Source of the DNA: Gilichinskyi gelida
GTDB taxonomy: Bacteria; Acidobacteriota; Thermoanaerobaculia; Gp7-AA8
Assembly: GCA_038040385.1 (NCBI GenBank)
Contig: JBBPII010000005.1
Location: 62,001-126,000 of the forward strand
Direction: 5' to 3'
DNA: 64,000 bases
A program made the position numbers and the translations under genes. Every line of letters starts with the position of its first letter. Positions within the stretch are counted from its first letter, which is position 1. This document shows, piece by piece, positions 56,005 to 64,000 of the stretch. Under the pieces are notes generated by a model. That model made no database searches and was not told where the DNA came from. It was given only the letters and a program-made list of their open reading frames with translations.

Positions 56005-58683
56005 GTGAAGACGAACAAACCACGTGATTGGACGGGTCTGCTGGCGCGCATCAAACGGAGAGACTCCGGGGAGGATGCCGCGGAGCTTGGCCCGGTCATC
56101 GCGCAGGATGTCGCGGTGGCGGCAGCGGAAGCGAATCCCGTGGGCGTCTGGGGCTATCCCGACACCTTCAGCTTCAATCCCGGCGAGACGATGCGTCTGC
56201 ACGTCTCCTCCTCGAGCAAGTTCGCCGGAGTTCGCATCTACAGACTCACCGACTGGAAGCCGGGCGGTTGGACGAGCGCACCGCTGCGCGAGATCCCCCC
56301 GGTGGAGATCGCCCAGGCGTTCTTCAAGCCGAACAATCCCGAGGTCAGCGGAGTGGAGGACTGGAACTGGCCTCAGAACATCAACGTACCGATCGACGGC
56401 GCCTGGCCGACGGGCATCTACGTGGCGGAAATCGGCGCCTACCCGTCGAAGAACGCGCCGAACCCGACCACGACGGCGTGGGCCGAATTCGTCATCAAGA
56501 ATCCGCAGCCCGGCACGGGCGCTCGCATCCTCTACAAGCTGAACCTGAACACCGTACAGGCCTACAACCTCGGCATGCAGGACTCGTTTCCCACCACCAT
56601 CCCGCCGTTCGACGTCGATCTCTACAACAACGTCGACGTGAGCCCGCGCCACGCGCTGCCGGCCGGCTACAAGATAACGTACCGGCGCCCGGTCTGGATG
56701 TGGGCCTGGAACAACAAGTCGGTCACCTACGACTACCCGATGCTCAAATGGCTCGCCGCGCAGGGCTACGAGGCCGATTTCTGCACCGACGTCGACCTTC
56801 ATCTCGACACCAACCAGGACATGCTCTCCAGGTACAAGCTCCTGCTCAGCATGGGCCACGACGAGTATTGGAGCGAGCCGATGCGGGCGCACTGCGTTGC
56901 GTTCCGCGACGGCGGCGGCGACATCGCCTTTCTCAGCGGCAACACCGTCTGCTGGCGCGTTCATTTTCAGGACGTCGATCCCGCTCTCGGCATTCCGACT
57001 TCCTACGTCTGCGACAAAGGCCCTACCCCCTTGTGCGACACCGACGGTCCCGACGCCTGGTGGAAATGCGATCCGGTGAATCGGGAGAACGGGCTGGTCG
57101 GAGTGGGGACCCGCAATTGCGCCATCCGCCTCGACATTCCGAGCGGCCCGTTTTCGCTCACCAAGCCTCCCAGTCCCGGATTCAAGATTCAGAATGCCGA
57201 TCATTGGGTTCTGAAGGACACCGGCCTCCTCAACGGCGACAACGTGGGGGTCGGCAACGTGAACGACAAGCAGGGGAACTCGATCATCGAGAACCTCATC
57301 GGATACGAGGGAGGTGGCGCGCGCATCGAGTTCAACCCCGACGGAAGCGCCCGTGCCACGTTCACCGACGGCACGCCGCAGAACTTCGTAATCCTCGGCG
57401 TCGCGGAGACCGCGCCGTACGAGTCCGCGTGCGCCCGCTCGCAGGAAGGCAACGCCTGGTGGGCGTTCAGCCGGGAAGACAGTGGCCCGGGGAGGGTCGT
57501 GAACGGCGTCTACGCGGCGACCATGGGCGTTTACGAATCGAACGGGATCGTTTTCACCGGATCGACCGTTCATTGGGCGAACATTCTCAATGAGTGGGAC
57601 ACCGACGGCGGCGCGTTTCGCGACGTTCCGCAGCAGTGGCACGGCCAGCCGCAGAACGACCCACAAGGCCACCCCATCCTCGGAAACCAGTATTTGCACC
57701 GCATCACGCGAAACGTCATCGATGCCGCGTTGAATGATCAGCCAGGTGGAACCGGTGGTGGTGGAACCGGTGGCGGTGGAACCGGTGGTGGTGGAACCGG
57801 TGGTGGTGGAACCGGTGGTGGTGGAACCGGTGGTGGTGGAACCGGTGGTGGTGGTACAGGCGGTGGGGGAACCGGCGGCGGCGGAACCGGTGGTGGCGGC
57901 GAAATCGTGGTTGGTGCCGTGGCCGCGGTTGCCGTCGGCGACTTGAACGGCGACGGCAAGGCGGACCTCATTCTGCAGGTCGAGGCAAGCGGAGACACGA
58001 GCTATTCGCTGTTGGACGGTATCGCGCAGGCCGGCGGCGGATCGATTGCCGCGGGCGAGGGAAAGCGCCGGCGCGTCGTCGGCATCGGCAGCCTCACCGC
58101 CGCCGACAGTTTGGACATGCTCGTGCAGGACAAGGACGATGGCCACCTCGAGTGCTGGTCGCTCGAGTTCACGCCGAACGACAAAAAGGTTCGACGCACG
58201 AACTCCGAACGGCTCGCCGATGACCCGGGCGATACGCTCTGGAGGGCTGTCGCGCTGCTCGATTTGAACGGCGACGGACGGCCCGATCTCCTCTTCCAGA
58301 ATCAGCAGGACGGCTCGCTTTTCTTCTGGATCCTGGACGGCATCACGCTCATCGAATCCGGGCCCCTGGCGCCGGACTTCGTTCCGGGCGACCTCACGTG
58401 GCGCGTCGTCGCGGCACTCGATCTCAACGGAGACGGGAAGGACGACCTGCTGTTCCAGAACGAGACGGACGGCTCGCTGTTCTTCTGGCTCATCGACGGC
58501 GTGGAGCGCGTCGACTCCGGGCCGATCGACCCGGGCGACGCCGGCCTCTCCTGGCCGGTCGTCGGCTCGGGCGATGTCGACGGCGATGGAGTGAAAGAAA
58601 TCGTCTTTCAGAATCGCGATACGGGCGCTATGGAGTACCGCGCGATCCAGGACTTCACGTTAGTGAGCCTTCCCCCGGCGTAG
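56005..58683 (+). CDS. DMFase-like domain protein with glycine linker and FG-GAP repeats
   Basis: From GTG 56005 the product has 892 residues. Residues about 45-560 match the N,N-dimethylformamidase large-subunit-like C-terminal domain (WMWAWNNKSVTYDY, LLSMGHDEYWSEPMR, FLSGNTVCWRV). A (TGGGG)x10 linker follows, then FG-GAP/VCBS-like repeats (DLNGDGKADLI, LDLNGDGRPDLLFQN). It lacks a clear signal peptide in this frame, so an alternative upstream start (ATG 55930) should be considered. The catalytic role of the domain here is unknown. Confidence 0.78.
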   Translation: MKTNKPRDWTGLLARIKRRDSGEDAAELGPVIAQDVAVAAAEANPVGVWGYPDTFSFNPGETMRLHVSSSSKFAGVRIYRLTDWKPGGWTSAPLREIPPVEIAQAFFKPNNPEVSGVEDWNWPQNINVPIDGAWPTGIYVAEIGAYPSKNAPNPTTTAWAEFVIKNPQPGTGARILYKLNLNTVQAYNLGMQDSFPTTIPPFDVDLYNNVDVSPRHALPAGYKITYRRPVWMWAWNNKSVTYDYPMLKWLAAQGYEADFCTDVDLHLDTNQDMLSRYKLLLSMGHDEYWSEPMRAHCVAFRDGGGDIAFLSGNTVCWRVHFQDVDPALGIPTSYVCDKGPTPLCDTDGPDAWWKCDPVNRENGLVGVGTRNCAIRLDIPSGPFSLTKPPSPGFKIQNADHWVLKDTGLLNGDNVGVGNVNDKQGNSIIENLIGYEGGGARIEFNPDGSARATFTDGTPQNFVILGVAETAPYESACARSQEGNAWWAFSREDSGPGRVVNGVYAATMGVYESNGIVFTGSTVHWANILNEWDTDGGAFRDVPQQWHGQPQNDPQGHPILGNQYLHRITRNVIDAALNDQPGGTGGGGTGGGGTGGGGTGGGGTGGGGTGGGGTGGGGTGGGGTGGGGTGGGGEIVVGAVAAVAVGDLNGDGKADLILQVEASGDTSYSLLDGIAQAGGGSIAAGEGKRRRVVGIGSLTAADSLDMLVQDKDDGHLECWSLEFTPNDKKVRRTNSERLADDPGDTLWRAVALLDLNGDGRPDLLFQNQQDGSLFFWILDGITLIESGPLAPDFVPGDLTWRVVAALDLNGDGKDDLLFQNETDGSLFFWLIDGVERVDSGPIDPGDAGLSWPVVGSGDVDGDGVKEIVFQNRDTGAMEYRAIQDFTLVSLPPA
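57746..57900 (+). repeat. 15-bp minisatellite encoding (TGGGG)10
   Basis: Ten tandem 15-bp units based on GGTGGTGGTGGAACC, in frame with the surrounding gene. They encode a flexible glycine linker between the enzyme-like and FG-GAP parts. Confidence 0.92.
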
Positions 58684-60882
58684 CTAGCGAATGATCTTCC
58701 AGGTCTGATCCGGCACCTGCGGGATGAACCCGGCGCCGACGATGGCGAACTTGTTCATCAGATAAATGTAGTTGTCGCCGGTGCTGGTGTTGCGCCACAG
58801 GATGTCGGTGCGCCCGTCGCCGTCGTAGTCGCCGTTCGCCACGATCGTCCAATTGAGATCCGAGACGGTATTCACGTAACCGGTCTCCAGGATGGACGTT
58901 CCGTTCATGCGGTAGAGGTAATTCTCGCCGGTGAGGCTGTGCCGCCAGAGAATGTCGGCCTTCCCGTCGCCGTCGAAGTCGCTGGTGGTAACCACCTTCC
59001 AGTTCGCGTCGGCGATGGTGTTGATCACTCCCTGGGAAGAGACGGTATGTCCGTTCATCAGGTAGAGGTAGTTCATGCCCGTAGTGTTATGGCGCCACAT
59101 GATGTCGGCCTTCCCGTCACCGTCGAAATCGCCGGAGCTGACGACCTTCCAGGAGAGGTCGGGCACCTGCTGAATGAAGCCGGGGGTCTGGATGGTGAAG
59201 CCGTTCATCAGGTACAGATAGTTGTCGCCGGTGACCGCGTGCCGCCAGAGGATGTCGGCCTTCCCGTCGCCGTTGTAGTCGGCGACGCCGGCGATCTGCC
59301 AGTCGAGATCCGCGATCTGGTTCACGTAGCCGGTCTGCAGAATGACCGGGCCGTCCATCAGATAGAGGTAGTTCTCGCCGGTCAGATCGTGATGCCAGAG
59401 AATGTCGGCCTTGCCGTTGCCGTCGAAGTCGGCCAGCGCCGCGACCTTCCAGTTGTCGTCCTGGATGACGTTGATGGTTCCCTGCGCCGACACGGTGAAC
59501 GAATTCATGGTGTAGAGGTAATTGAGGCCCGTGCCGTCCTGCCGCCACATGATGTCCGACTTCCCATCGCCGGCGAAGTCATTCTTCTTCACGCCACAGA
59601 CTCCGCCGGGATACACGGCGCGCGCCGCGTTCTGATCCCACGTCTGGATCGTGAATCCGAGCGCGGTGATGGCGGTGGCGGTCATGATCGCGTTCGAGCT
59701 GCAATCCTCTACAGAGGGATTGCACGGGTTGGGGTTGTTCAGGTGATTGCGGTTCGCGTGGCGCCAGCCGATCCCGTGCCCGATCTCGTGGGTCGTGACG
59801 GTGGCGAAGGCCGGGTGCGTGCCGGGGAAACCGTCCTGATAGACGATGTCCTCGTCGCTGATGCTCACCCAATTGTTGATGCTGTCGAACGTATGAACGC
59901 CATTGGCGCTACCGAACGTCGTGGCGACGACGCCCGAGCCCGTCCACGTTCCCGCGACGTTTCCACCCGGATCGTTGAAAACGACCGTGTTGACACCATC
60001 GGACGAATTCTTGAGGTTCGGCGTCGTGCCGCCGTACGTGATGTTCACCGCCGAGCCGCAGTCGTCGGTCCAGGCGGCAAGAGCGCTTTGAATGACGCTG
60101 ACCCCGCCGTCGGCCAGCCCGGAGATGTTGTTCGCCGAGTTTTTGTAGAAGTTCACTCCGGCGTTCATCGTCGCTGTCTGCCAGCGGGCGGGATAGAAGT
60201 TCACTCCATCGGTGAACTGCGAGACGTAGGTATTGCTGGTGTAGGGAGCCACCGACGGTGCCGGAACGAGCGCCGTGGCATGGACCGTTCCGCCGGCGGA
60301 CGCCGCCGTCGAGGGTTGGAGGAAGTAATCAGCGGCGGCGACGTGGCCCCCGCGCACCGTTTCCTCGATGAATCGAAGAAATCCCTGCTCGCCTCGAATG
60401 CGCTCCCGATGAACGGCACCGCTGCGCTCCCATCCGACGATGTCGTCGCCGTCCCTGACGAGAGCGCGCGCGCCACGGTCAGTCACGGCGTACTTGAACT
60501 TTCCCAGGACCATGTCGGTCGTGGTCCAGTGTCCCGCGCCGTCACGCGTCAGGAAGAGAGCAACTCGATCGCCGGCGCGGAAGTGCGAAGCTCCCTCGAC
60601 GTGAGTGAATCGCGCGCCGACCGCTCCCCCCCAGGACGCGATCTCGATCGTCGCTGACCCGCCGGCCGACCCTTTCAAGGTGCGCTCGAGGCGCAGCGTG
60701 TAAATCGTTTCCACGTCGCCGGAGGCGGCGAACTGCATACGCGATGATTCGATTTTTCCCGAGACGATCACCGGCGATTTCGCGATGAGCTCGGCATCGT
60801 CAGGAACGATGAACGTGGTGGCCAACGAAGTTGAGCAGATGACGCTCAGAAAAGCGGCGACGACATACGCACTGCGTGCCAT
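58684..60882 (-). CDS. Secreted matrixin-like metallopeptidase with FG-GAP repeats
   Basis: A 732-residue protein with a signal peptide (1-22), an uncharacterised N-domain, and a metzincin zinc site HEIGHGIGWRH (365-375) followed by a Met-turn (SNAIMTATAI). The C-terminal third is about six FG-GAP/VCBS units (DFAGDGKSDIMWRQ, DFDGNGKADILWHH). The unit style is shared with the protein at 51830. It is convergent with the DMFase-like gene. A 10-bp inverted repeat in its leader overlaps the ribosome site. Confidence 0.87.
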   Translation of the reverse strand: MARSAYVVAAFLSVICSTSLATTFIVPDDAELIAKSPVIVSGKIESSRMQFAASGDVETIYTLRLERTLKGSAGGSATIEIASWGGAVGARFTHVEGASHFRAGDRVALFLTRDGAGHWTTTDMVLGKFKYAVTDRGARALVRDGDDIVGWERSGAVHRERIRGEQGFLRFIEETVRGGHVAAADYFLQPSTAASAGGTVHATALVPAPSVAPYTSNTYVSQFTDGVNFYPARWQTATMNAGVNFYKNSANNISGLADGGVSVIQSALAAWTDDCGSAVNITYGGTTPNLKNSSDGVNTVVFNDPGGNVAGTWTGSGVVATTFGSANGVHTFDSINNWVSISDEDIVYQDGFPGTHPAFATVTTHEIGHGIGWRHANRNHLNNPNPCNPSVEDCSSNAIMTATAITALGFTIQTWDQNAARAVYPGGVCGVKKNDFAGDGKSDIMWRQDGTGLNYLYTMNSFTVSAQGTINVIQDDNWKVAALADFDGNGKADILWHHDLTGENYLYLMDGPVILQTGYVNQIADLDWQIAGVADYNGDGKADILWRHAVTGDNYLYLMNGFTIQTPGFIQQVPDLSWKVVSSGDFDGDGKADIMWRHNTTGMNYLYLMNGHTVSSQGVINTIADANWKVVTTSDFDGDGKADILWRHSLTGENYLYRMNGTSILETGYVNTVSDLNWTIVANGDYDGDGRTDILWRNTSTGDNYIYLMNKFAIVGAGFIPQVPDQTWKIIR

Positions 60883-60889
60883 GAGATCT

Positions 60890-60949
60890 CCCTTGGTGGA
60901 TGGACCAGTTGTGACTGCTTGGACGATCTTAGGTCGGAACCACCAAGGG
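60890..60949 (-). promoter_or_regulatory. Leader inverted repeat overlapping the ribosome site
   Basis: CCCTTGGTGG at 60890-60899 and CCACCAAGGG at 60940-60949 are perfect inverted copies 40 bases apart. On the mRNA, the 3' arm merges into AAGGGAGATCTC just before the ATG, so pairing would hide the Shine-Dalgarno sequence. Confidence 0.6.
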
Positions 60950-61122
60950 GGCGGTGATCTTCCTCACCGAACGCGCTCTACCGCGGGCCGGACATCCTCC
61001 ACGCCCAACGACCACTCGCCGCTGCTTGTGACGACGCACGACGGCTCCATGCTCGTGATCTGCCTCAAGAGCGTCGGCGCGAACGCGCGACGGCGAAGCG
61101 TCCGCCCCTGACGGCCAGGCCT

Positions 61123-62391
61123 CTACGCCACCTCGGGCGCAACGAGATGCACGGCCGGCGCCGTCGCGAGGATCGGAAGCGCGCGGTCGAAACGCGTGTG
61201 CGCGCGCCGGACGACCTCGGGGATGTGCGTGGGGGCGGTGATGAATAGCAGCGCGACGTCGGAGAGGCGCTCATCCTGAAGGGCGACGACTTCGGCCGAC
61301 ATGCCGGGGATGAACTGCCCCGCGGTCCCCGGGGTGTCGTCGATGACGAAGGGGACATCGTCGCGCCGGACGTCGAGCATGTTCAGCAGCGCCTGTCCCT
61401 TCGATCCGGCGCCGTAGGCGACCACGCGGCCGTGATGCCCGCTCAGGTAGCGCGCCACTGTGGCACGCTGCGTTTCCCACTCGTCGAAAAAAGTCCGGAG
61501 CGTCGCGGGCGAGTCGAGCGAACAGGCGCGCTCGAAGCGGATCACCTCGTCGCTCGCCGCGCTGCCGCGCGCGGCGCGCTCGCGCCCGATGAACGCCACG
61601 ATCGAGCCGCCGTCCATGCTGGAGAAAGTAACGTCGACGACGGTGAGCCCCTCGGATTCCGCCAGCGCGCGCATCGTGGACACGGTGAAGAAGCAGACGT
61701 GCTGGAACGTCATCGATTGATACTGGTTGTTCATCAACTGCAGTCGCAGGTACGGAACCTCGATGACCGCGGTGCCGCCGGCAGCGAGGAGCGTGGCGAG
61801 CCCGCGCATGAACGAGCGCGGCTCGAAGACGTGCTCCAGCGTGTGTCGCGAGATGACCAGGTCAGCGCCGCCGAACCGGTCCCGAAGCCGCTGCGCGGAG
61901 CGCTCGTCGAAATAGTCGCGAACGACTTCGTAGCCATGCTCGGCCGCCGCCTCCGGATCGGCGGAAGGATCGAGGCCGATCGGCCGCCGCCCGCGACGCT
62001 TCAGCTCCGCCAGCACGGCGCCGTCGTTGGACCCGATCTCGAGGACGTAGCCCTCCGACGGAACCCCGTTGCGCGATTCGGCGAGATCGAGAAACGAGCG
62101 CATGTATTCACGCACCGTCGGCGACATCGAGTACGTCGGCTGGTAATGCGCGTACACGCGCTCGACGAGCTGCGGAATCGCGTCGTCATACGCCTGCTGC
62201 ACCAGACCGCACCGGCCGCAGACCGCGATGGCGTTCGGGAACCGCGCTGCCTGGCGCGCCGCGTCCGCGCTCGCTTCGAGGTAACCGGCGACCGGCTGAT
62301 CGCCGAAATGGTGAACGATTTCCAGTGCCGTGGCTTCACACAGACGGCAGGCGCGCGGCGGCCGCGACGCGGAGGCGGTCGAAAGAGTCAT
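61123..62391 (-). CDS. SAM-dependent C-methyltransferase (sugar type)
   Basis: A 422-residue protein. N-terminal Cys-rich zinc motif (CRLCEATALE, CGRCGLVQQ), a methyltransferase core with VLEIGSNDGAVLAEL, and a C-terminal Rossmann-like domain (VVAYGAGSKGQALLNML). This is the arrangement of TylC3/NovU-type sugar-nucleotide C-methyltransferases. It fits beside the dTDP-deoxysugar genes. The acceptor sugar is inferred only. Confidence 0.86.
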   Translation of the reverse strand: MTLSTASASRPPRACRLCEATALEIVHHFGDQPVAGYLEASADAARQAARFPNAIAVCGRCGLVQQAYDDAIPQLVERVYAHYQPTYSMSPTVREYMRSFLDLAESRNGVPSEGYVLEIGSNDGAVLAELKRRGRRPIGLDPSADPEAAAEHGYEVVRDYFDERSAQRLRDRFGGADLVISRHTLEHVFEPRSFMRGLATLLAAGGTAVIEVPYLRLQLMNNQYQSMTFQHVCFFTVSTMRALAESEGLTVVDVTFSSMDGGSIVAFIGRERAARGSAASDEVIRFERACSLDSPATLRTFFDEWETQRATVARYLSGHHGRVVAYGAGSKGQALLNMLDVRRDDVPFVIDDTPGTAGQFIPGMSAEVVALQDERLSDVALLFITAPTHIPEVVRRAHTRFDRALPILATAPAVHLVAPEVA

Positions 62392-62418
62392 GGGAAAGCC
62401 ATTCTACCGAACGACGAC

Positions 62419-64000
62419 CTACGACGCGGCGACCGCCGCGGGCCGCGCGGCCTCCAACCAGGCCTGGAACATGAGCACGGTCCAGATGTAGTGCTGCCAC
62501 TCGCCGCGTCCGGCGAGGTGCTCGCGCCACTTCTGCAGGATCTGATCGGCATCGAAGAAGCCGTCCGCGCGCAGCTTCCGTTCATCGAGGAGCGATTCGG
62601 CCCAGTCGCGCAACGGTTCGCGCAGCCAGCGATCGATCGGAATCCCGAATCCCATCTTCGGTCGCTCCACCAGATCCTCGGGAATGTATTGCTTCAACAG
62701 ACGCCGGAGGATCCACTTGCCGCGGTTTCCGCGGATCTTCATCTCCAGCGGGAGCGACCAGGCGAATTCGACGAGACGATGATCGAGCAGCGGTTCCCGC
62801 GCCTCGAGACTCACCGCCATGCTGGCGCGGTCGACTTTCACCAGAATGTCGTCCGGCAGATAAGAGATCTGGTCGAAATACATCATCCGCTCGGTGTGGT
62901 CGCGCAGGAAATGGCCCGCGTCGCCCGCGGTAACGGCCAGCGGCAACTCACGCGCGGCGGGCACCACGTTCGTCCATTGGGAGACCACTTGGTGATAAAG
63001 CGTGTCGGGGTCATTGGTCCTGAGCGCCGCGGCGAGTTTGTGCAGCCGCTCGCCGGCGCGGTCGCGCCGGAGACGCCGCGGGGCGACGCCGCGCTCCACA
63101 TCGAAAATCCTGTCCCAGACGGATAGCGGCACCCCCTTCAACGCGCCGCTGATCAGCGGCCGCAGCCTGGCTGGTATCCGCTGCACCCTCCCCCAGGCCT
63201 GCCTGCCGAGAAAATAGCGGTGGTAACCGCCAAACAGCTCATCGCCGCCGTCGCCGGAGAGGCTGACGGTGACCCGCTCCCGCGCCAGGCGCGACACCAG
63301 GTACGTCGGAATCTGCGAGGAATCGGCGAACGGCTCGTCGTAGATGTGAGGCAGGAGCGGAACGACGTCCAGCGCCTCGCGCGGCGTGACGTAAAGCTCG
63401 GTGTGATCCGTTCCGAGGTGGCGTGCGACGGCCGCAGCGTAGCGCGCCTCGTCGTAGCTCTCTTCGGTGAAGCCGATGGAGAACGTCTTCACCGGCGAGG
63501 TGTTTTGCTGCTGCATGATCGCCGTCACCATCGACGAGTCGATACCACCGGAGAGAAACACGCCCAGTGGGACGTCGGAAATCATGCGAAGCCGTACGGC
63601 GTCATGCAGCAGCGCGTCGAGTCGAGAAAGCGCCTCCTCTTCGCTGCCTCGGAAGCGAGTGGCGGTCTGCCGCTCGGCGACCTCGGCGACCGACCAGTAC
63701 GCCTTCGGTCCCGGGTCGCCGGTCGTGGAGATACTGAGAATCGTTCCCGCTGGCAGTTTCCGGGCGTTGCGATAGATCGTGTACGGCGATGGAACGTAGG
63801 CGTAGCGCGTGTACAGCGCGAGCGCGTCGCGATCAATGTCGGGATCGAAGCCGGGGTACGCGAGGAACGACTTCAGCTCCGACCCGAAGAGCAGCGTTCC
63901 GCCCGCGAATCCGTAGTACATCGGCTTCACGCCCATGCGATCGCGGATCAGATGCAGCACCTGCTCGCGCCGATCCCACAACGCCATGGCGAACATTCCG
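62419..64000 (-). CDS. Asparagine synthase (glutamine-hydrolysing)-like, N-terminus cut
   Basis: About 527 residues are visible, with the true start beyond 64000. The remaining glutaminase part begins GMFAMALWD and is followed by the synthetase domain. Its PP-loop is VFLSGGIDSS, and SLSGDGGDELFGGY and EPLLDHRLVEFAW are also present. In polysaccharide clusters such enzymes amidate sugar acids or peptide parts of surface glycans, so a role other than free asparagine synthesis is likely. Confidence 0.9.
   Translation of the reverse strand, partial: GMFAMALWDRREQVLHLIRDRMGVKPMYYGFAGGTLLFGSELKSFLAYPGFDPDIDRDALALYTRYAYVPSPYTIYRNARKLPAGTILSISTTGDPGPKAYWSVAEVAERQTATRFRGSEEEALSRLDALLHDAVRLRMISDVPLGVFLSGGIDSSMVTAIMQQQNTSPVKTFSIGFTEESYDEARYAAAVARHLGTDHTELYVTPREALDVVPLLPHIYDEPFADSSQIPTYLVSRLARERVTVSLSGDGGDELFGGYHRYFLGRQAWGRVQRIPARLRPLISGALKGVPLSVWDRIFDVERGVAPRRLRRDRAGERLHKLAAALRTNDPDTLYHQVVSQWTNVVPAARELPLAVTAGDAGHFLRDHTERMMYFDQISYLPDDILVKVDRASMAVSLEAREPLLDHRLVEFAWSLPLEMKIRGNRGKWILRRLLKQYIPEDLVERPKMGFGIPIDRWLREPLRDWAESLLDERKLRADGFFDADQILQKWREHLAGRGEWQHYIWTVLMFQAWLEAARPAAVAAS

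Noticed and set aside
57746..57900. CRISPR-like regular repeat
   Set aside because: 15-bp direct tandem units without spacers, coding for a glycine linker.
55171..58146. 991-codon open frame on the minus strand
   Set aside because: It is antisense to the DMFase-like gene, its acyltransferase neighbour and the minisatellite; its residues (V/D/R/A-rich) show no domain, and the plus-strand genes explain the region fully.

Overview
This window looks like part of a GC-rich, Gram-negative, environmental bacterial draft genome, most likely an Acidobacteriota-type metagenome bin. The phylum is an inference from gene style: FG-GAP and BACON secreted proteins, HEAT-repeat chemosensory genes, a cytochrome b/Rieske complex, and abundant hairpin repeats of the kind seen in such genomes. 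A run of ten Ns at 27146-27155 beside a G/C homopolymer marks a scaffold join. No rRNA, tRNA or CRISPR array was seen.

Layout. (1) 1-15.9 kb, almost all on the minus strand: a chemosensory cluster reading right to left as cheA, an ExeA-like ATPase, cheW, a zinc-ribbon pseudo-receiver, a large HEAT protein, cheR and a PilT-type ATPase. A lone plus-strand WecA-type gene follows, then cheB, a GAF protein, cheY and a GT-C membrane protein, running into ferredoxin, a small HEAT protein, Rieske protein and cytochrome b (cut by the window edge). No methyl-accepting receptor is present. PilT nearby suggests, but does not prove, control of type IV pilus motility. (2) 15.9-21.2 kb: an amine oxidase, then a visibly AT-richer island with a C5-cytosine methyltransferase, an EcoO109I/PmeII-like restriction enzyme and a divergent Vsr endonuclease, flanked by gene remnants. 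(3) 21.2-28.8 kb: cheY plus a PATAN/pseudo-receiver protein, nusB-ribH, hicB with a truncated hicA, a LysM amidase, an unknown protein, and gatA/gatC. (4) 28.8-35.3 kb: a minus-strand operon of two paralogous unknown proteins, rodZ-like, dnaJ-TPR, a PP2C phosphatase, a SelW-like selenoprotein with an in-frame UGA, gerW/ytfJ and an HD-GYP protein, leading into gatCA. (5) 35.3-64 kb: surface polysaccharide genes (O-antigen ligase, epimerase, a WecA/CapD fusion, glycosyltransferases, flippase, an FdtA/FdtB/FdtC-type dTDP-3-amino-sugar set, a C-methyltransferase, asparagine synthase) interleaved with large secreted proteins: a beta-helix protein, a zinc peptidase with BACON and FG-GAP repeats, a DMFase-like/FG-GAP protein, a matrixin with FG-GAP repeats, and a membrane HTH/beta-propeller regulator.

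The most notable observation is the SelW-like gene at 30921-31145. It reads C-G-V-stop(UGA) exactly where Rdx-family proteins have CxxC or CxxU. The downstream frame is intact and a candidate bacterial SECIS hairpin follows the UGA. Conventional gene calling misses it. Other points of interest are degenerate receivers in the chemosensory genes, a PilT protein with an apparent second degenerate N-terminal domain, tandem ketoisomerase-like cupins with one histidine missing, structured leaders before two secreted-protein genes, and repeat hairpins that lie inside genes or supply their stop codons.
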